Shown: piece after piece, positions 26,175 through 34,313 of the stretch
Numbering within the stretch: position 1 is the stretch's first letter
How the letters are laid out: every line of letters starts with the position of its first letter
Source of the DNA: an uncultured Granulosicoccaceae bacterium
GTDB lineage: Bacteria > Pseudomonadota > Gammaproteobacteria > Granulosicoccales > Granulosicoccaceae
NCBI GenBank assembly: GCA_938020525.1
Contig: CALIHW010000048.1
Span: forward strand, 32,962-96,961
Direction: 5' to 3'
Length of the DNA: 64,000 nt
Made by a program: the position numbers and the translations under genes
The notes under the pieces: generated by a model
What the model was told of the DNA's origin: nothing
Seen by the model: only the letters and a program-made list of their open reading frames with translations
Database searches by the model: none

Positions 26175-27023
26175 ATGTATCAGGAACATTACAGTTTAAA
26201 AGCGGAACCTTTTCCACTGTCCTCACGAGGCGAGGGTCTGTTTTTTCATGAATCATTTAAACGATGTATGTCTTACCTTTTGTATGCTTTTCACAGAGGT
26301 GAAGGAATGGTCTTGATCACTGGCTTGCCCGGGGGTGGTAAGACCACCTTAATTGAAGAGATCGTGACAGAGACGAGCGATATCGAAATGCCGGTCACAG
26401 TGGTGGATTGTGCGAATTTGGCAGGTAGTGATCTACTTGAGCTCTATTTGGAAGGGCTTGGTGTGGTTGCGGCCCCTGATGTATCCAATGCACGTGCCGT
26501 TCGCGATACTTTAGCCAGCATCCGTCAGGCGAGGCGACCGGTATTGGTGCTTGATGACGCGCACTTGCTTTCGGAAGAAGATTTTAAGACAGTTTACATG
26601 TTGTGCAATCTTAAGCAGAAGGGTGTGCACCTTGTACAAGTTGTGTTGGCCGGCCATCCAAAACTGCGAGAAACACTGCTGTCACCCGGTAAAGAGCAGT
26701 TGCATCAGCGATTAGTTGCAACTTGCAACATTGATGCACTGGAGATGTCAGAGACACGAGAGTACATTCTGCATAAGTTGCGTGCAGTTGGTTGGACCGA
26801 TAATCCAAGTGTTGCAGAAAGTGTCTATGGAGCGATTTACAGATCCAGTCTCGGTGTCCCGCGGTGGATCGACTTGATTTGCAGTCGCATGTTGTTGAAT
26901 GCCATGGCTGGTGATAGAGAATTTATTTCCCTTGATGATATTTGTGAAGTAATCAGGGACCTTATTAACGAAGATTTGCTGCCGGATCAGGTTCGGTTGT
27001 CAACCCAGAAAAAAGTAGCTTGA
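26175..27023 (+). CDS. XrtA/PEP-CTERM-associated AAA ATPase (ExeA-like)
   Basis: A 282-residue ExeA/TniB-like AAA+ ATPase. It starts MYQEHYSLKAEPF, as the whole family does; Walker A is GLPGGGKTT (50-58), Walker B is VLVLDDAHL, and a lid domain follows. In exosortase-type EPS loci this ATPase is a regular partner of the export lipoprotein, chain-length protein and tyrosine kinase that follow here, although its task is not established. The stop overlaps or abuts the next gene, indicating translational coupling. Confidence 0.88.
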   Translation: MYQEHYSLKAEPFPLSSRGEGLFFHESFKRCMSYLLYAFHRGEGMVLITGLPGGGKTTLIEEIVTETSDIEMPVTVVDCANLAGSDLLELYLEGLGVVAAPDVSNARAVRDTLASIRQARRPVLVLDDAHLLSEEDFKTVYMLCNLKQKGVHLVQVVLAGHPKLRETLLSPGKEQLHQRLVATCNIDALEMSETREYILHKLRAVGWTDNPSVAESVYGAIYRSSLGVPRWIDLICSRMLLNAMAGDREFISLDDICEVIRDLINEDLLPDQVRLSTQKKVA

Positions 27024-27031
27024 GTGCCAAC

Positions 27032-27700
27032 ATGAAAACTTTGTTTACTTCTGTAATAGCATTGTTCGTCGCCGCCGGATGTACCTCCGGGCCATCGGGT
27101 GTCGCCCAGCCGAGTCAGACTCCGACAACTGTGGAGGCGGTAGCTGCAGCTCCAGGTAGCAATGGCGTACCGGCGGCCACAGCTCAGGAAGGTGGTTATC
27201 AGTACGTCATAGGCCCTGGGGACACACTTGATATTTTTGTGTGGGGTTACGAAGACCTGTCAGTACAGGTTCCTGTACGACCGGACGGTAGAATTACAAC
27301 GCGCCTTATTGAAGATATGCAGGCGAGCGGTAAGACTCCGACTGAGCTTGCACGAGACATTGAAAAGAAATACGTCACCTATGTGAAGAATCCAACAGTG
27401 ACTATCACGGTTGATCAGTTCGTTGGCGATCCGTCGCAACAGATTAAGGTGGTTGGCGGAGGCTCTGAGCCGAAGACTGTCCCTTATCGGAACAACATGA
27501 CTGTGCTCGATGTCATGATCGAGGTTGGCGGGTTGAGCAAATTCTCCAGCGGTAACAAAGCCCGCTTGGTACGCACAGAGAATGGCCAGCAACGCTCTTA
27601 TAGAGTCCGATTGCAAAGCCTGTTGAAAGGTGGCGATATCAAAGCAAACCGTCCGGTACAGCCGGGCGACATTATCATTATTCCTGAGTCGTGGTTCTAG
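27032..27700 (+). CDS. Polysaccharide export lipoprotein (Wza-type, XrtA-associated)
   Basis: Periplasmic/outer-membrane export protein of 222 residues with a lipoprotein signal peptide (MKTLFTSVIALFVAAGC, lipobox VAAGC). The polysaccharide-export domain begins at YVIGPGDTLDIFVWGYEDL and continues through VPVRPDGRITTRLIEDMQASG, followed by SLBB-like segments ending in QPGDIIIIPESWF. It should form or feed the outer-membrane EPS channel. The ATG at 27032 gives a standard lipoprotein leader; an in-frame TTG at 27020 would overlap the ATPase stop by 4 nt and add four residues. The chain-length gene follows after 55 bp. Confidence 0.88.
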   Translation: MKTLFTSVIALFVAAGCTSGPSGVAQPSQTPTTVEAVAAAPGSNGVPAATAQEGGYQYVIGPGDTLDIFVWGYEDLSVQVPVRPDGRITTRLIEDMQASGKTPTELARDIEKKYVTYVKNPTVTITVDQFVGDPSQQIKVVGGGSEPKTVPYRNNMTVLDVMIEVGGLSKFSSGNKARLVRTENGQQRSYRVRLQSLLKGGDIKANRPVQPGDIIIIPESWF

Positions 27701-27755
27701 GTTCAGCTGGAATAACGATTGGTAATCCTAATTATATAAAGGCTAGTAAAAGATA

Positions 27756-29345
27756 ATGCATGAGTTATTTGACAAGTTAAGTGAGTTTGTCTGGGGTGTC
27801 ACCAGATACCGATGGACTGCGTTGGCAATCGCCTGGACCCTGGCATTGCTGGGATGGTTAATGGTTGCCCAGGTTGATTCCCGCTATCCGGCTACAGCTC
27901 GGCTGTTCGTTGATACTAACCGTATTCTCGGGCCCTTGATTCGCGACATTTCCGTTCAGACTGACGTCAAGAAGCAGGTTGCCTTAATGAGTAAAACTCT
28001 ATTGAGCCGCCCGAACCTTGAAGCATTGATAGAGAAGAACAACCTTGATGTCGGCATACTGCCTGGCGATACAACTGGCTATGAAGATCTTATAGAAACT
28101 CTTGGAGGCGAGATCGAGATCTATGATACCAACGGTACCAAGTCTCTCTACTCAGTAGAATATTCACACGAGCAGGCAGGCGTAGCGCTGGGTGTTGTTG
28201 AAACACTGGTTGATATTTTCGTCAATAGCTCGCTGGATGAAGAGCGCAAAGATAATCAAACTGCTATCACTTTTCTTGACAAGCAGATTGAGGATTATGA
28301 GCAGCGTTTGACTGCTGCAGAACAACGCCTCGCTGATTTCAAATTACAGAATGCAGGATCGTTACCCGGCGAAGAAGGCGGGTACTACCAGCGCATGGAA
28401 AACCTTGTGGTCCAGCAGAGAGCCTCTGAACTTGGATTTCAGGAAGCTAGAAACACGCGTAACTCACTGCGTGAACAGCTGGCACAGGTTGAGCGTAATG
28501 TGCTGAGTTCAGCGAGTTCTGTATCACCGGAAGATGCTCGCATAGAGGAATTGCAAAACCAGCTTGATGAGCTGCTTGTCAGATTTACTGATCGCCATCC
28601 GCAGGTGTCCATACTACGACAGTCTATTGCTGACCTCGAAGCTTCGAAGTTAAGAAACACTGGTAACTTCGGCAATCGAAATGCACTACTGCAAGGAGAT
28701 AAGGTTTATCAGGAAGTGAGCACACTGCTGGCTAACGCAGAGGCAGAAGTTGCAAAGTTCCAGGCGAGAACTGCTAACTATGATTCTCGTGTGAGCTCGC
28801 TAAAGAGCACCGCTGACAGTTTTCCTTTGGTGGAAGCTGAACTGGTGCAACTTGATCGTGACTACAACACGGTACGTCAGCAGCATGCAACTCTTCTGAA
28901 TAAGAGAGAACAGGCCGCATTGACAGGTAACGTTGAGCGAGACTCTAACGACGTAAAGATCCGATTGATCGATCCGCCGTTTGTACCGTCACGACCTACT
29001 GATCCAGACAAGTTGTTGCTAAACGCGCTTGTATTGGTCGGAAGTATTGCAGTCGGTGTTGCTGTGAGTTTCTTCCTCTCGCTGTTACACCCGGTTTTCT
29101 ATAATCGTCGCGCGTTAGAGCACTACACACGAATTCCTGTACTGGGTGGTGTGAGTATGTCTCAACAAGCTTCGGGTCGGTTCGATAACACGGTATCCAA
29201 TTTAAACTTCGGTATATTGGCTTTACTGTTACCAGTTGTTTTTGGTGGATTGTTGTACATGCAAGTGAAAAATACTCAGGTATACGAGAGTCTTAAAATC
29301 GACGCATTCAGCGGAACTAAACAAGTTTCTATGCTGGACCAGTAA
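27756..29345 (+). CDS. EPS chain-length determinant (Wzz/GumC-like, XrtA-associated)
   Basis: A 529-residue polysaccharide co-polymerase. TM1 lies about residues 22-42, followed by the Wzz-type periplasmic domain (YPATARLFVDTNRILGPLIRD), a long coiled coil (about 165-390, rich in Gln, Glu, Arg and Leu) and TM2 at about 425-445. A third hydrophobic segment lies near 490-508, followed by a short tail. The length and layout fit the chain-length proteins of exosortase-A EPS loci. It pairs with the separate tyrosine kinase 34 bp downstream. Confidence 0.87.
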   Translation: MHELFDKLSEFVWGVTRYRWTALAIAWTLALLGWLMVAQVDSRYPATARLFVDTNRILGPLIRDISVQTDVKKQVALMSKTLLSRPNLEALIEKNNLDVGILPGDTTGYEDLIETLGGEIEIYDTNGTKSLYSVEYSHEQAGVALGVVETLVDIFVNSSLDEERKDNQTAITFLDKQIEDYEQRLTAAEQRLADFKLQNAGSLPGEEGGYYQRMENLVVQQRASELGFQEARNTRNSLREQLAQVERNVLSSASSVSPEDARIEELQNQLDELLVRFTDRHPQVSILRQSIADLEASKLRNTGNFGNRNALLQGDKVYQEVSTLLANAEAEVAKFQARTANYDSRVSSLKSTADSFPLVEAELVQLDRDYNTVRQQHATLLNKREQAALTGNVERDSNDVKIRLIDPPFVPSRPTDPDKLLLNALVLVGSIAVGVAVSFFLSLLHPVFYNRRALEHYTRIPVLGGVSMSQQASGRFDNTVSNLNFGILALLLPVVFGGLLYMQVKNTQVYESLKIDAFSGTKQVSMLDQ

Positions 29346-29379
29346 CCGAACAACTAATTTTAAAGTAAGGACAGTAGTA

Positions 29380-30327
29380 ATGGGTGCAATTGAAAAGGCT
29401 ATTGCGAGATTTAATGTTGCGAGTAATCCTGATGCAATCCAGGATGCGCAAGTTGAAGAAGCTGCTCGAATTCCGCCAATTCCCGGCGTACCGCCAAAGA
29501 CGCCAGTCATGACTGACAACCCGTCGGTGCAGTTGGTGAAGAGCGGTAGTTTTCGATCGAATGCGGCTAACTCGAACAAGACGTTCACGCTGCCGTATAA
29601 AGCAATGGAAAAGGAAGGATTGTTGTCGTTGTCAGCTCCGAGAAACCAGATGTCGGAAGAATACCGGGCTATCAAGCGTCCGATACTGGCAGCGATCGAT
29701 TCGCAGGATCCGACAACCGATATTGATGGGGTTAACCGTAATGTGATTATGGTGACCAGCTGCATCTCCGGAGAAGGGAAAACTTTCTCCGCGATCAACC
29801 TGGCTTTGAGTATTGCTATGGAAAAAGATCGCGAAGTGTTGCTTGTTGATGGTGATATCACCAATCCCAGTTGTGGTAAGCGACTTGGTTTCGACAAAGA
29901 AAGCACAGGTTTGACTGAGCTTCTGCAAAACAAGGATCGTGATCCGGAAGAGTTGATCTGGCAGTCAGACCTGCCAAACTTTCGTTTCCTGCCGGCGGGC
30001 ATTTCCCATAACCACGTGACTGAACTGCTGTCGAGTAGAAATATGTCTGACCTGGTTGATGGTTTGTCGCGCAACTTTCCGGAGCGAGTGATTATTATTG
30101 ACTCGGCACCATTGCTTCTAACTAGTGAGGCGAGCATTGTCGCTGATTTGACTGGTCAGATTGTTTTTGTTGTCAGTGCTGAATCGACTACCAGAGGTAT
30201 GGTGTCAGACGCTTTGAGAATCGTTAATGATCACTCCAGAGTCGGATTCCTGCTCAACAAGACTCGCAAGGCTCAGAACAATATCTATGGCTACGGTTAC
30301 GGCTATGGTTTCTCAAATACCGGTTAA
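29380..30327 (+). CDS. Tyrosine autokinase (BY-kinase, XrtA-associated)
   Basis: A 315-residue cytoplasmic P-loop kinase of the CpsD/Wzc class. Walker A is SCISGEGKT (about 127-135), Walker A' is LLVDGDITNPS with the DxD typical of BY-kinases, and Walker B is VIIIDSAP. It ends in an alternating Tyr-Gly cluster (YGYGYGYGF), the autophosphorylation tail. It begins MGAIEKAIARF, as others in this subfamily do. Phosphorylation cycles with the membrane partner encoded just upstream control EPS polymer length. A hairpin terminator follows, ending the four-gene block that starts at the ATPase. Confidence 0.9.
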   Translation: MGAIEKAIARFNVASNPDAIQDAQVEEAARIPPIPGVPPKTPVMTDNPSVQLVKSGSFRSNAANSNKTFTLPYKAMEKEGLLSLSAPRNQMSEEYRAIKRPILAAIDSQDPTTDIDGVNRNVIMVTSCISGEGKTFSAINLALSIAMEKDREVLLVDGDITNPSCGKRLGFDKESTGLTELLQNKDRDPEELIWQSDLPNFRFLPAGISHNHVTELLSSRNMSDLVDGLSRNFPERVIIIDSAPLLLTSEASIVADLTGQIVFVVSAESTTRGMVSDALRIVNDHSRVGFLLNKTRKAQNNIYGYGYGYGFSNTG

Positions 30328-30370
30328 TACCGGCAATATTAGTCACATAGATAACGAATAGTGAGCAGTC

Positions 30371-30397
30371 GCCACGCGATTTTGCGTGGCTTCTTGT
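30371..30397 (+). terminator. Rho-independent-type terminator after the tyrosine kinase gene
   Basis: GCCACGC (30371-30377) pairs with GCGTGGC (30384-30390) around a GATTTT loop, followed by TTCTTGT. A 7-bp GC-rich stem with a T-rich tail 43 bp after the stop codon is a good terminator for the ATPase-to-kinase operon. Confidence 0.75.
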
Positions 30398-30526
30398 GTC
30401 ATAATTCTGTGGTTTAACTGAGCAGGTTCCTAAGAGTGCTTGCTTTACTGACTTACCTCACTGCCAGCCTCGTGCGGTGTTGGTTGTGGCCTTGTTACGG
30501 GCAGCAACAAAAGACGGATTTGTCCA

Positions 30527-31849
30527 ATGTATAGAAATACTATCCCAGCAGCACTGCTTTTTTCACTACTCGGCTTTGGCACAGAACCGGTGTATGCGAA
30601 TTGGGAAGTGTACAAATTTCTCGATGTGGGAGTGACCGCAACAGACAATCTGCAACAGTTCTTAGGTGAAGAGCTGGTCTATAGTGTCAGGCCCTCTGTC
30701 GAGTTGTCCTTTAGGGGTAATCGATTTAACACCGATATTCTCGCTAGCGTAGAAGCGTATCGTTTCGAAGAGCGGGGTGACAGCATCGTTGATCCGCGAA
30801 TTTCTTTGAATACCACGGGTACGTTAGTTGATAACCTCTTGTATCTGGATTCCACTCTGGATGTCGGTAAAGTTCTTCCTGGTGACGATTTTTTTGACCT
30901 TAACGAAGATGCTGATACTCAGGGGCGCTTAAAATTCAACCCGTTTTTTGCTCGTCGAATAGGCCGGTTTGCTGATGTTTATCTAGGTTATGGCCATCAG
31001 TCTCTCGACAATGAGTTTGATGGAAGTATTGATTTTCAGTTGGATTCCCTTGGCTTTTCTCTTAACCGCGGCCCCCAGTTTGGTGGTTTTATCTGGGGTG
31101 TTGGTGGCAACTTCGAGAGATCGCGTATTGCAGACGAAGATCTGGAGCAATCCTTCAACAGTAGATCTGTGTTCGCTTCTGTCGGTTCTACACTGGGCCA
31201 GACTGTGTTTTTCGAGGTCATTGCCGGTCAGGAAGTTAATGATATAACTGAAGTCAGTCTTGACGACGACCCGGCAGCTTTCTATGCCGCGCGTTTGCAC
31301 TACACGCCGAGTGAGCGCACAAATTTGGTCGTGGGTTTCAGCGATCGCTTTTTTGCTGAAGGCCCCACGCTTTCATTTGATCACCGCGTTCGAAATTCGA
31401 CAATTTCCGCAAGCTGGACACGCGATGTTAGTAATGCGGAAATCAACCTTAGTCCTGTGACGACGTTTACAGAAGATACAATTTCTGTCGTGCCGACTAC
31501 CAATATAGATTTGCTCGGTGGCGATGGCAGTACACGGCGTCTGTTCGTCATTGAGCAGTTTAGTTTCGGCTATAAGCTGGCAGGCCGTCGCTCGGATTTG
31601 GTTGTTGACGCCATTTTTGCGGATCAGCAGGAGATTGGTGGCGATCTGGATCGAACAGAGTTGATTGGCCGGATCGCGTTTGATCGGCATTTAAGTCCGC
31701 TGACGACTCTACGTTTGCAGTATGAGCATTTGGTTGAAGAGGACGTTGATGAAGATACTCGCAACGAAAACCGAATCGGTCTGCGTCTGATCTATAACTT
31801 CGATCGCAAAGAGCGCGTGTCTGTTATAGAAGAAGGTGGCGGCTCTTAG
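30527..31849 (+). CDS. Outer-membrane beta-barrel protein, PEP-CTERM/EPS-associated type
   Basis: A 440-residue protein with a signal peptide (cleavage after about PVYA) and then amphipathic beta-strands alternating with turns throughout, closing with IGLRLIYNFDRKERV. It contains no cysteine. It resembles the outer-membrane proteins routinely found next to the tyrosine kinase in exosortase-A EPS loci, probable porin-like partners for EPS secretion. It has its own start after a terminator, so it is likely transcribed separately from the kinase operon. Confidence 0.75.
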   Translation: MYRNTIPAALLFSLLGFGTEPVYANWEVYKFLDVGVTATDNLQQFLGEELVYSVRPSVELSFRGNRFNTDILASVEAYRFEERGDSIVDPRISLNTTGTLVDNLLYLDSTLDVGKVLPGDDFFDLNEDADTQGRLKFNPFFARRIGRFADVYLGYGHQSLDNEFDGSIDFQLDSLGFSLNRGPQFGGFIWGVGGNFERSRIADEDLEQSFNSRSVFASVGSTLGQTVFFEVIAGQEVNDITEVSLDDDPAAFYAARLHYTPSERTNLVVGFSDRFFAEGPTLSFDHRVRNSTISASWTRDVSNAEINLSPVTTFTEDTISVVPTTNIDLLGGDGSTRRLFVIEQFSFGYKLAGRRSDLVVDAIFADQQEIGGDLDRTELIGRIAFDRHLSPLTTLRLQYEHLVEEDVDEDTRNENRIGLRLIYNFDRKERVSVIEEGGGS

Positions 31850-32096
31850 TAAAACTCTGTAAAACTGTTTGGCTTGAATTAAATGCCTTTGTAGGGAAAA
31901 AACAAGAAAAATAAAGGAGTTACTCCTATATTTATGCTTCATTTCGCGCATATACAGAAACCTGCTTCTCAATGTTGGTTCCAGTGCTCTTTATGTGTGT
32001 TAAGTATTGTTTTATGCTTCCGCTCCGCTAACCGTTTCACTGATTGAGATCACTCAGTACCTTAGACTTACGGGATAGCAAACGAACAGAGAACTA
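31850..32096. promoter_or_regulatory. Intergenic region before the priming glycosyltransferase
   Basis: 247 bp, markedly AT-rich in the first half. It holds a short hairpin (GGAGT-T-ACTCC, about 31916-31926) and probably the promoter of the downstream gene. No sigma-54-like GG-N10-GC pair was found by eye. Confidence 0.3.
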
Positions 32097-33488
32097 ATGG
32101 AAGCAGATACTGTAAATGTTGCGGGAAATATAACTCGCAGTCTTGCTGGCTCAAGGCCAGCGAGGAAAAGATCGCTTGCCGGAATACGTCCGTGGACGTG
32201 GTTCATTATCGATTATGCGATCGCCTATGCGAGCGCCACGCTTGCGTTCACACTGACTCCCTATGGGTTAACAGAGGTTGCTCAGGAACACGTCGGCCAG
32301 CTGGGTTTTTCGTTTGGTGCAGCATTGATGGTTGCATTGATAGCTCATGTCGCCGGACTACATGAATTAAATCAACGAAAGAGATCGTTCGGGTTGCTAG
32401 CACGATGCTTGTTCGTTTCGTTTATTGCGGTAGTTTTAATTAACGCTGAACTGCTGTTTGTGCACTATCTCACCGTAGGTCGTTTAATTACTATCTTTAC
32501 CATGCTTGGTTGTACTGCTGGTCTGTTTACCATCAGAGCGGTATTGTTTAGTGTGGCCGAGCGCAACACGTATGTTGCAGCGTTGGTAGGCTCGGCCGAT
32601 TACATTAAGCACGGTTTGAGTTTTCTGGGATCTGACCAACCTGGTGCTGTGGAAATTATCTCTCTCGATCTTGGTGAGCACCCTGATACGGATCTTAGAG
32701 AGTGGGCAATGGCAAACGGTGTTGATCAGGTGGTTGTTGACACAGATGATCCACTTTCGCCAACGCAAAATGATTTGTTGAAACTAGTTGATGGCCGATT
32801 GATTGTTTCTCGTTTCACAAGCTTTGTTGAAAATCTCTATGAAAAGGTTCCAACGCAAAACATAACCGCACAATGGGTTATAGATACCCAGGCGGAGCAT
32901 GAAAGTCTTTACCAGAGTACGATGAAAAGAGTTTTTGATGTGGTTATTGCGTCAATTGCGCTGGTATTGTCTTTACCTTTTGTACTTATTGCTGCAATTG
33001 CAATCAAGCTTGAGAGTCCTGGTCCGGTTATTTTTAAGCAGCAGCGAGTGGGGCAGTACGGTCAAAGATTTACCATGTTCAAGCTTCGTAGCATGCGCAG
33101 TGATGCTGAAAAAGATGGTGCTCAATATGCCCAGGAAGGTGATGCTCGTGTTACTCGTGTGGGCCAGTTTTTACGCGGAAGTCGAATTGACGAAGCACCG
33201 CAACTGATCAATGTGCTTGCCGGCCATATGTCACTGGTGGGTCCAAGACCTGAGCGACCGGAATTTACCGACAAGCTCGAGACAAACATCAGGTTTTTCG
33301 TTCACCGATTGATGGTCAAGCCGGGAATTACCGGGTGGGCACAGATCAACGCAGATTACGCAGTGAGCGAAGAAGATTCCGTTAACAAGCTGTCTTATGA
33401 CCTCTACTACGTGAAGATGCTGTCGTTTGCGATGGATGTGCGTATCCTGCTACGAACCATTTCACGATTCTCTGCTGGAGCGCGATAG
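32097..33488 (+). CDS. Priming undecaprenyl-phosphate sugar phosphotransferase (XrtA-associated EpsB type)
   Basis: A 463-residue polyprenyl-phosphate hexose-1-phosphate transferase. The N-terminal half has four or five TM helices and a CoA-binding-like soluble part; the C-terminal catalytic domain (about 275-463) starts MKRVFDVVIASIALVLSLP and contains FKLRSMR, VGQFLRGSRIDEAPQLINVL, LVGPRPERPEF and KPGITGWAQIN, all hallmarks of the WbaP/PglC-type catalytic core. It loads the first sugar phosphate on the lipid carrier and so starts the EPS repeat unit. The sequence matches the family linked to XrtA systems. It marks the right end of the EPS locus. Confidence 0.9.
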   Translation: MEADTVNVAGNITRSLAGSRPARKRSLAGIRPWTWFIIDYAIAYASATLAFTLTPYGLTEVAQEHVGQLGFSFGAALMVALIAHVAGLHELNQRKRSFGLLARCLFVSFIAVVLINAELLFVHYLTVGRLITIFTMLGCTAGLFTIRAVLFSVAERNTYVAALVGSADYIKHGLSFLGSDQPGAVEIISLDLGEHPDTDLREWAMANGVDQVVVDTDDPLSPTQNDLLKLVDGRLIVSRFTSFVENLYEKVPTQNITAQWVIDTQAEHESLYQSTMKRVFDVVIASIALVLSLPFVLIAAIAIKLESPGPVIFKQQRVGQYGQRFTMFKLRSMRSDAEKDGAQYAQEGDARVTRVGQFLRGSRIDEAPQLINVLAGHMSLVGPRPERPEFTDKLETNIRFFVHRLMVKPGITGWAQINADYAVSEEDSVNKLSYDLYYVKMLSFAMDVRILLRTISRFSAGAR

Positions 33489-33493
33489 CGCTC

Positions 33494-33530
33494 CGATTTA
33501 CCCGTACGCTGATACGGGGGGCGTGTAAAT
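33494..33530. other. Long hairpin after the priming transferase gene
   Basis: GATTTAC (33494-33500) with its complement GTAAATC (33524-33530) encloses an inner CCCGTA/TACGGG stem. The stem is long but not followed by a T-run, so it may be an mRNA-stabilising structure or a weak terminator for the EPS gene. Confidence 0.4.
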
Positions 33531-33605
33531 CAGCCACTTCACAGTTTCGGCTGGATTTAGGAACAATGTGCCCCACCGTCTGTCCTAGAGCCTGATATCT
33601 CACAA

Positions 33606-34289
33606 ATGGCTATACAAATGCGTGAATTAACAAGACTGTTTGCCGTCCTATTAGTGGCGTCGCTGGTACTGACGACCGCCAACTCGGCTACGGAATCGGA
33701 AAACACCTCACAAACCAACGCTCCGATTAGCGACCAGAGCAGCAGTAGTAGCGCCTCGGCAATTTTTGCTGGTGGCTGCTTCTGGTGTGTAGAGTCTGAT
33801 TTTGATCAAGTTCCAGGTGTTCTGGAGACCTTGTCAGGTTACTCGGGCGGTGATACTCAGCAGCCCAACTACAAAAATCATCATCAGGGGCGCCATCGTG
33901 AAGTGGTGCGCATAACTTACGATCCTGAACAGGTCAGTTTTGAGGAGCTTTTGCACGTATTCTGGCGAAGCGTTGACCCAACCGACGCGGGCGGGCAGTT
34001 TTGCGACCGAGGGCACAGCTACACCACGGCCATCTATTCTACGGATGAAGAGCAACACCGTCTGGCACTGGATTCGCTGAAGGAGCTCCGAGAGGATGGC
34101 GCGCTAAAGGATTCGATAGTTACGGAAATCGAACCCGCTAGTGAATTCTGGCCAGCAGAGGATTACCACCAGGACTATTACCAGAAAAATCCGCTTCGCT
34201 ATAAGTACTATCGCGCGGCGTGCGGTCGTGATAGCCGAGTTAAAAAAGTCTGGGGCAGTGATGCCTATTCCGGAATTAAAAAGAGCTAG
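33606..34289 (+). CDS. msrA: Exported peptide-methionine (S)-S-oxide reductase MsrA
   Basis: Reduces methionine-S-sulfoxide in proteins. A signal peptide (RLFAVLLVASLVLTTANSA) directs it to the periplasm, followed by a Ser-rich linker and the MsrA domain from about residue 52. The catalytic motif is GCFWC with a cysteine, not selenocysteine, as nucleophile; VDPTDAGGQFCDRGHSYTTAIY and EFWPAEDYHQDY are conserved. The usual YCGG-type stretch reads YSGGDTQQPNYKNHHQGRHRE here, slightly unusual. The start could be ATG 33606 or ATG 33618, the latter giving a more standard leader. It converges with selA at 24 bp and may repair oxidised surface or periplasmic proteins. Confidence 0.9.
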   Translation: MAIQMRELTRLFAVLLVASLVLTTANSATESENTSQTNAPISDQSSSSSASAIFAGGCFWCVESDFDQVPGVLETLSGYSGGDTQQPNYKNHHQGRHREVVRITYDPEQVSFEELLHVFWRSVDPTDAGGQFCDRGHSYTTAIYSTDEEQHRLALDSLKELREDGALKDSIVTEIEPASEFWPAEDYHQDYYQKNPLRYKYYRAACGRDSRVKKVWGSDAYSGIKKS

Positions 34290-34313
34290 CGTGGCGGCAT
34301 CTGTGCCGCCTGC

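Noticed and set aside
33606..34289. MsrA as another selenoprotein of the sel locus
   Set aside because: The catalytic position is an ordinary cysteine codon in GCFWC and no in-frame UGA occurs before the end.
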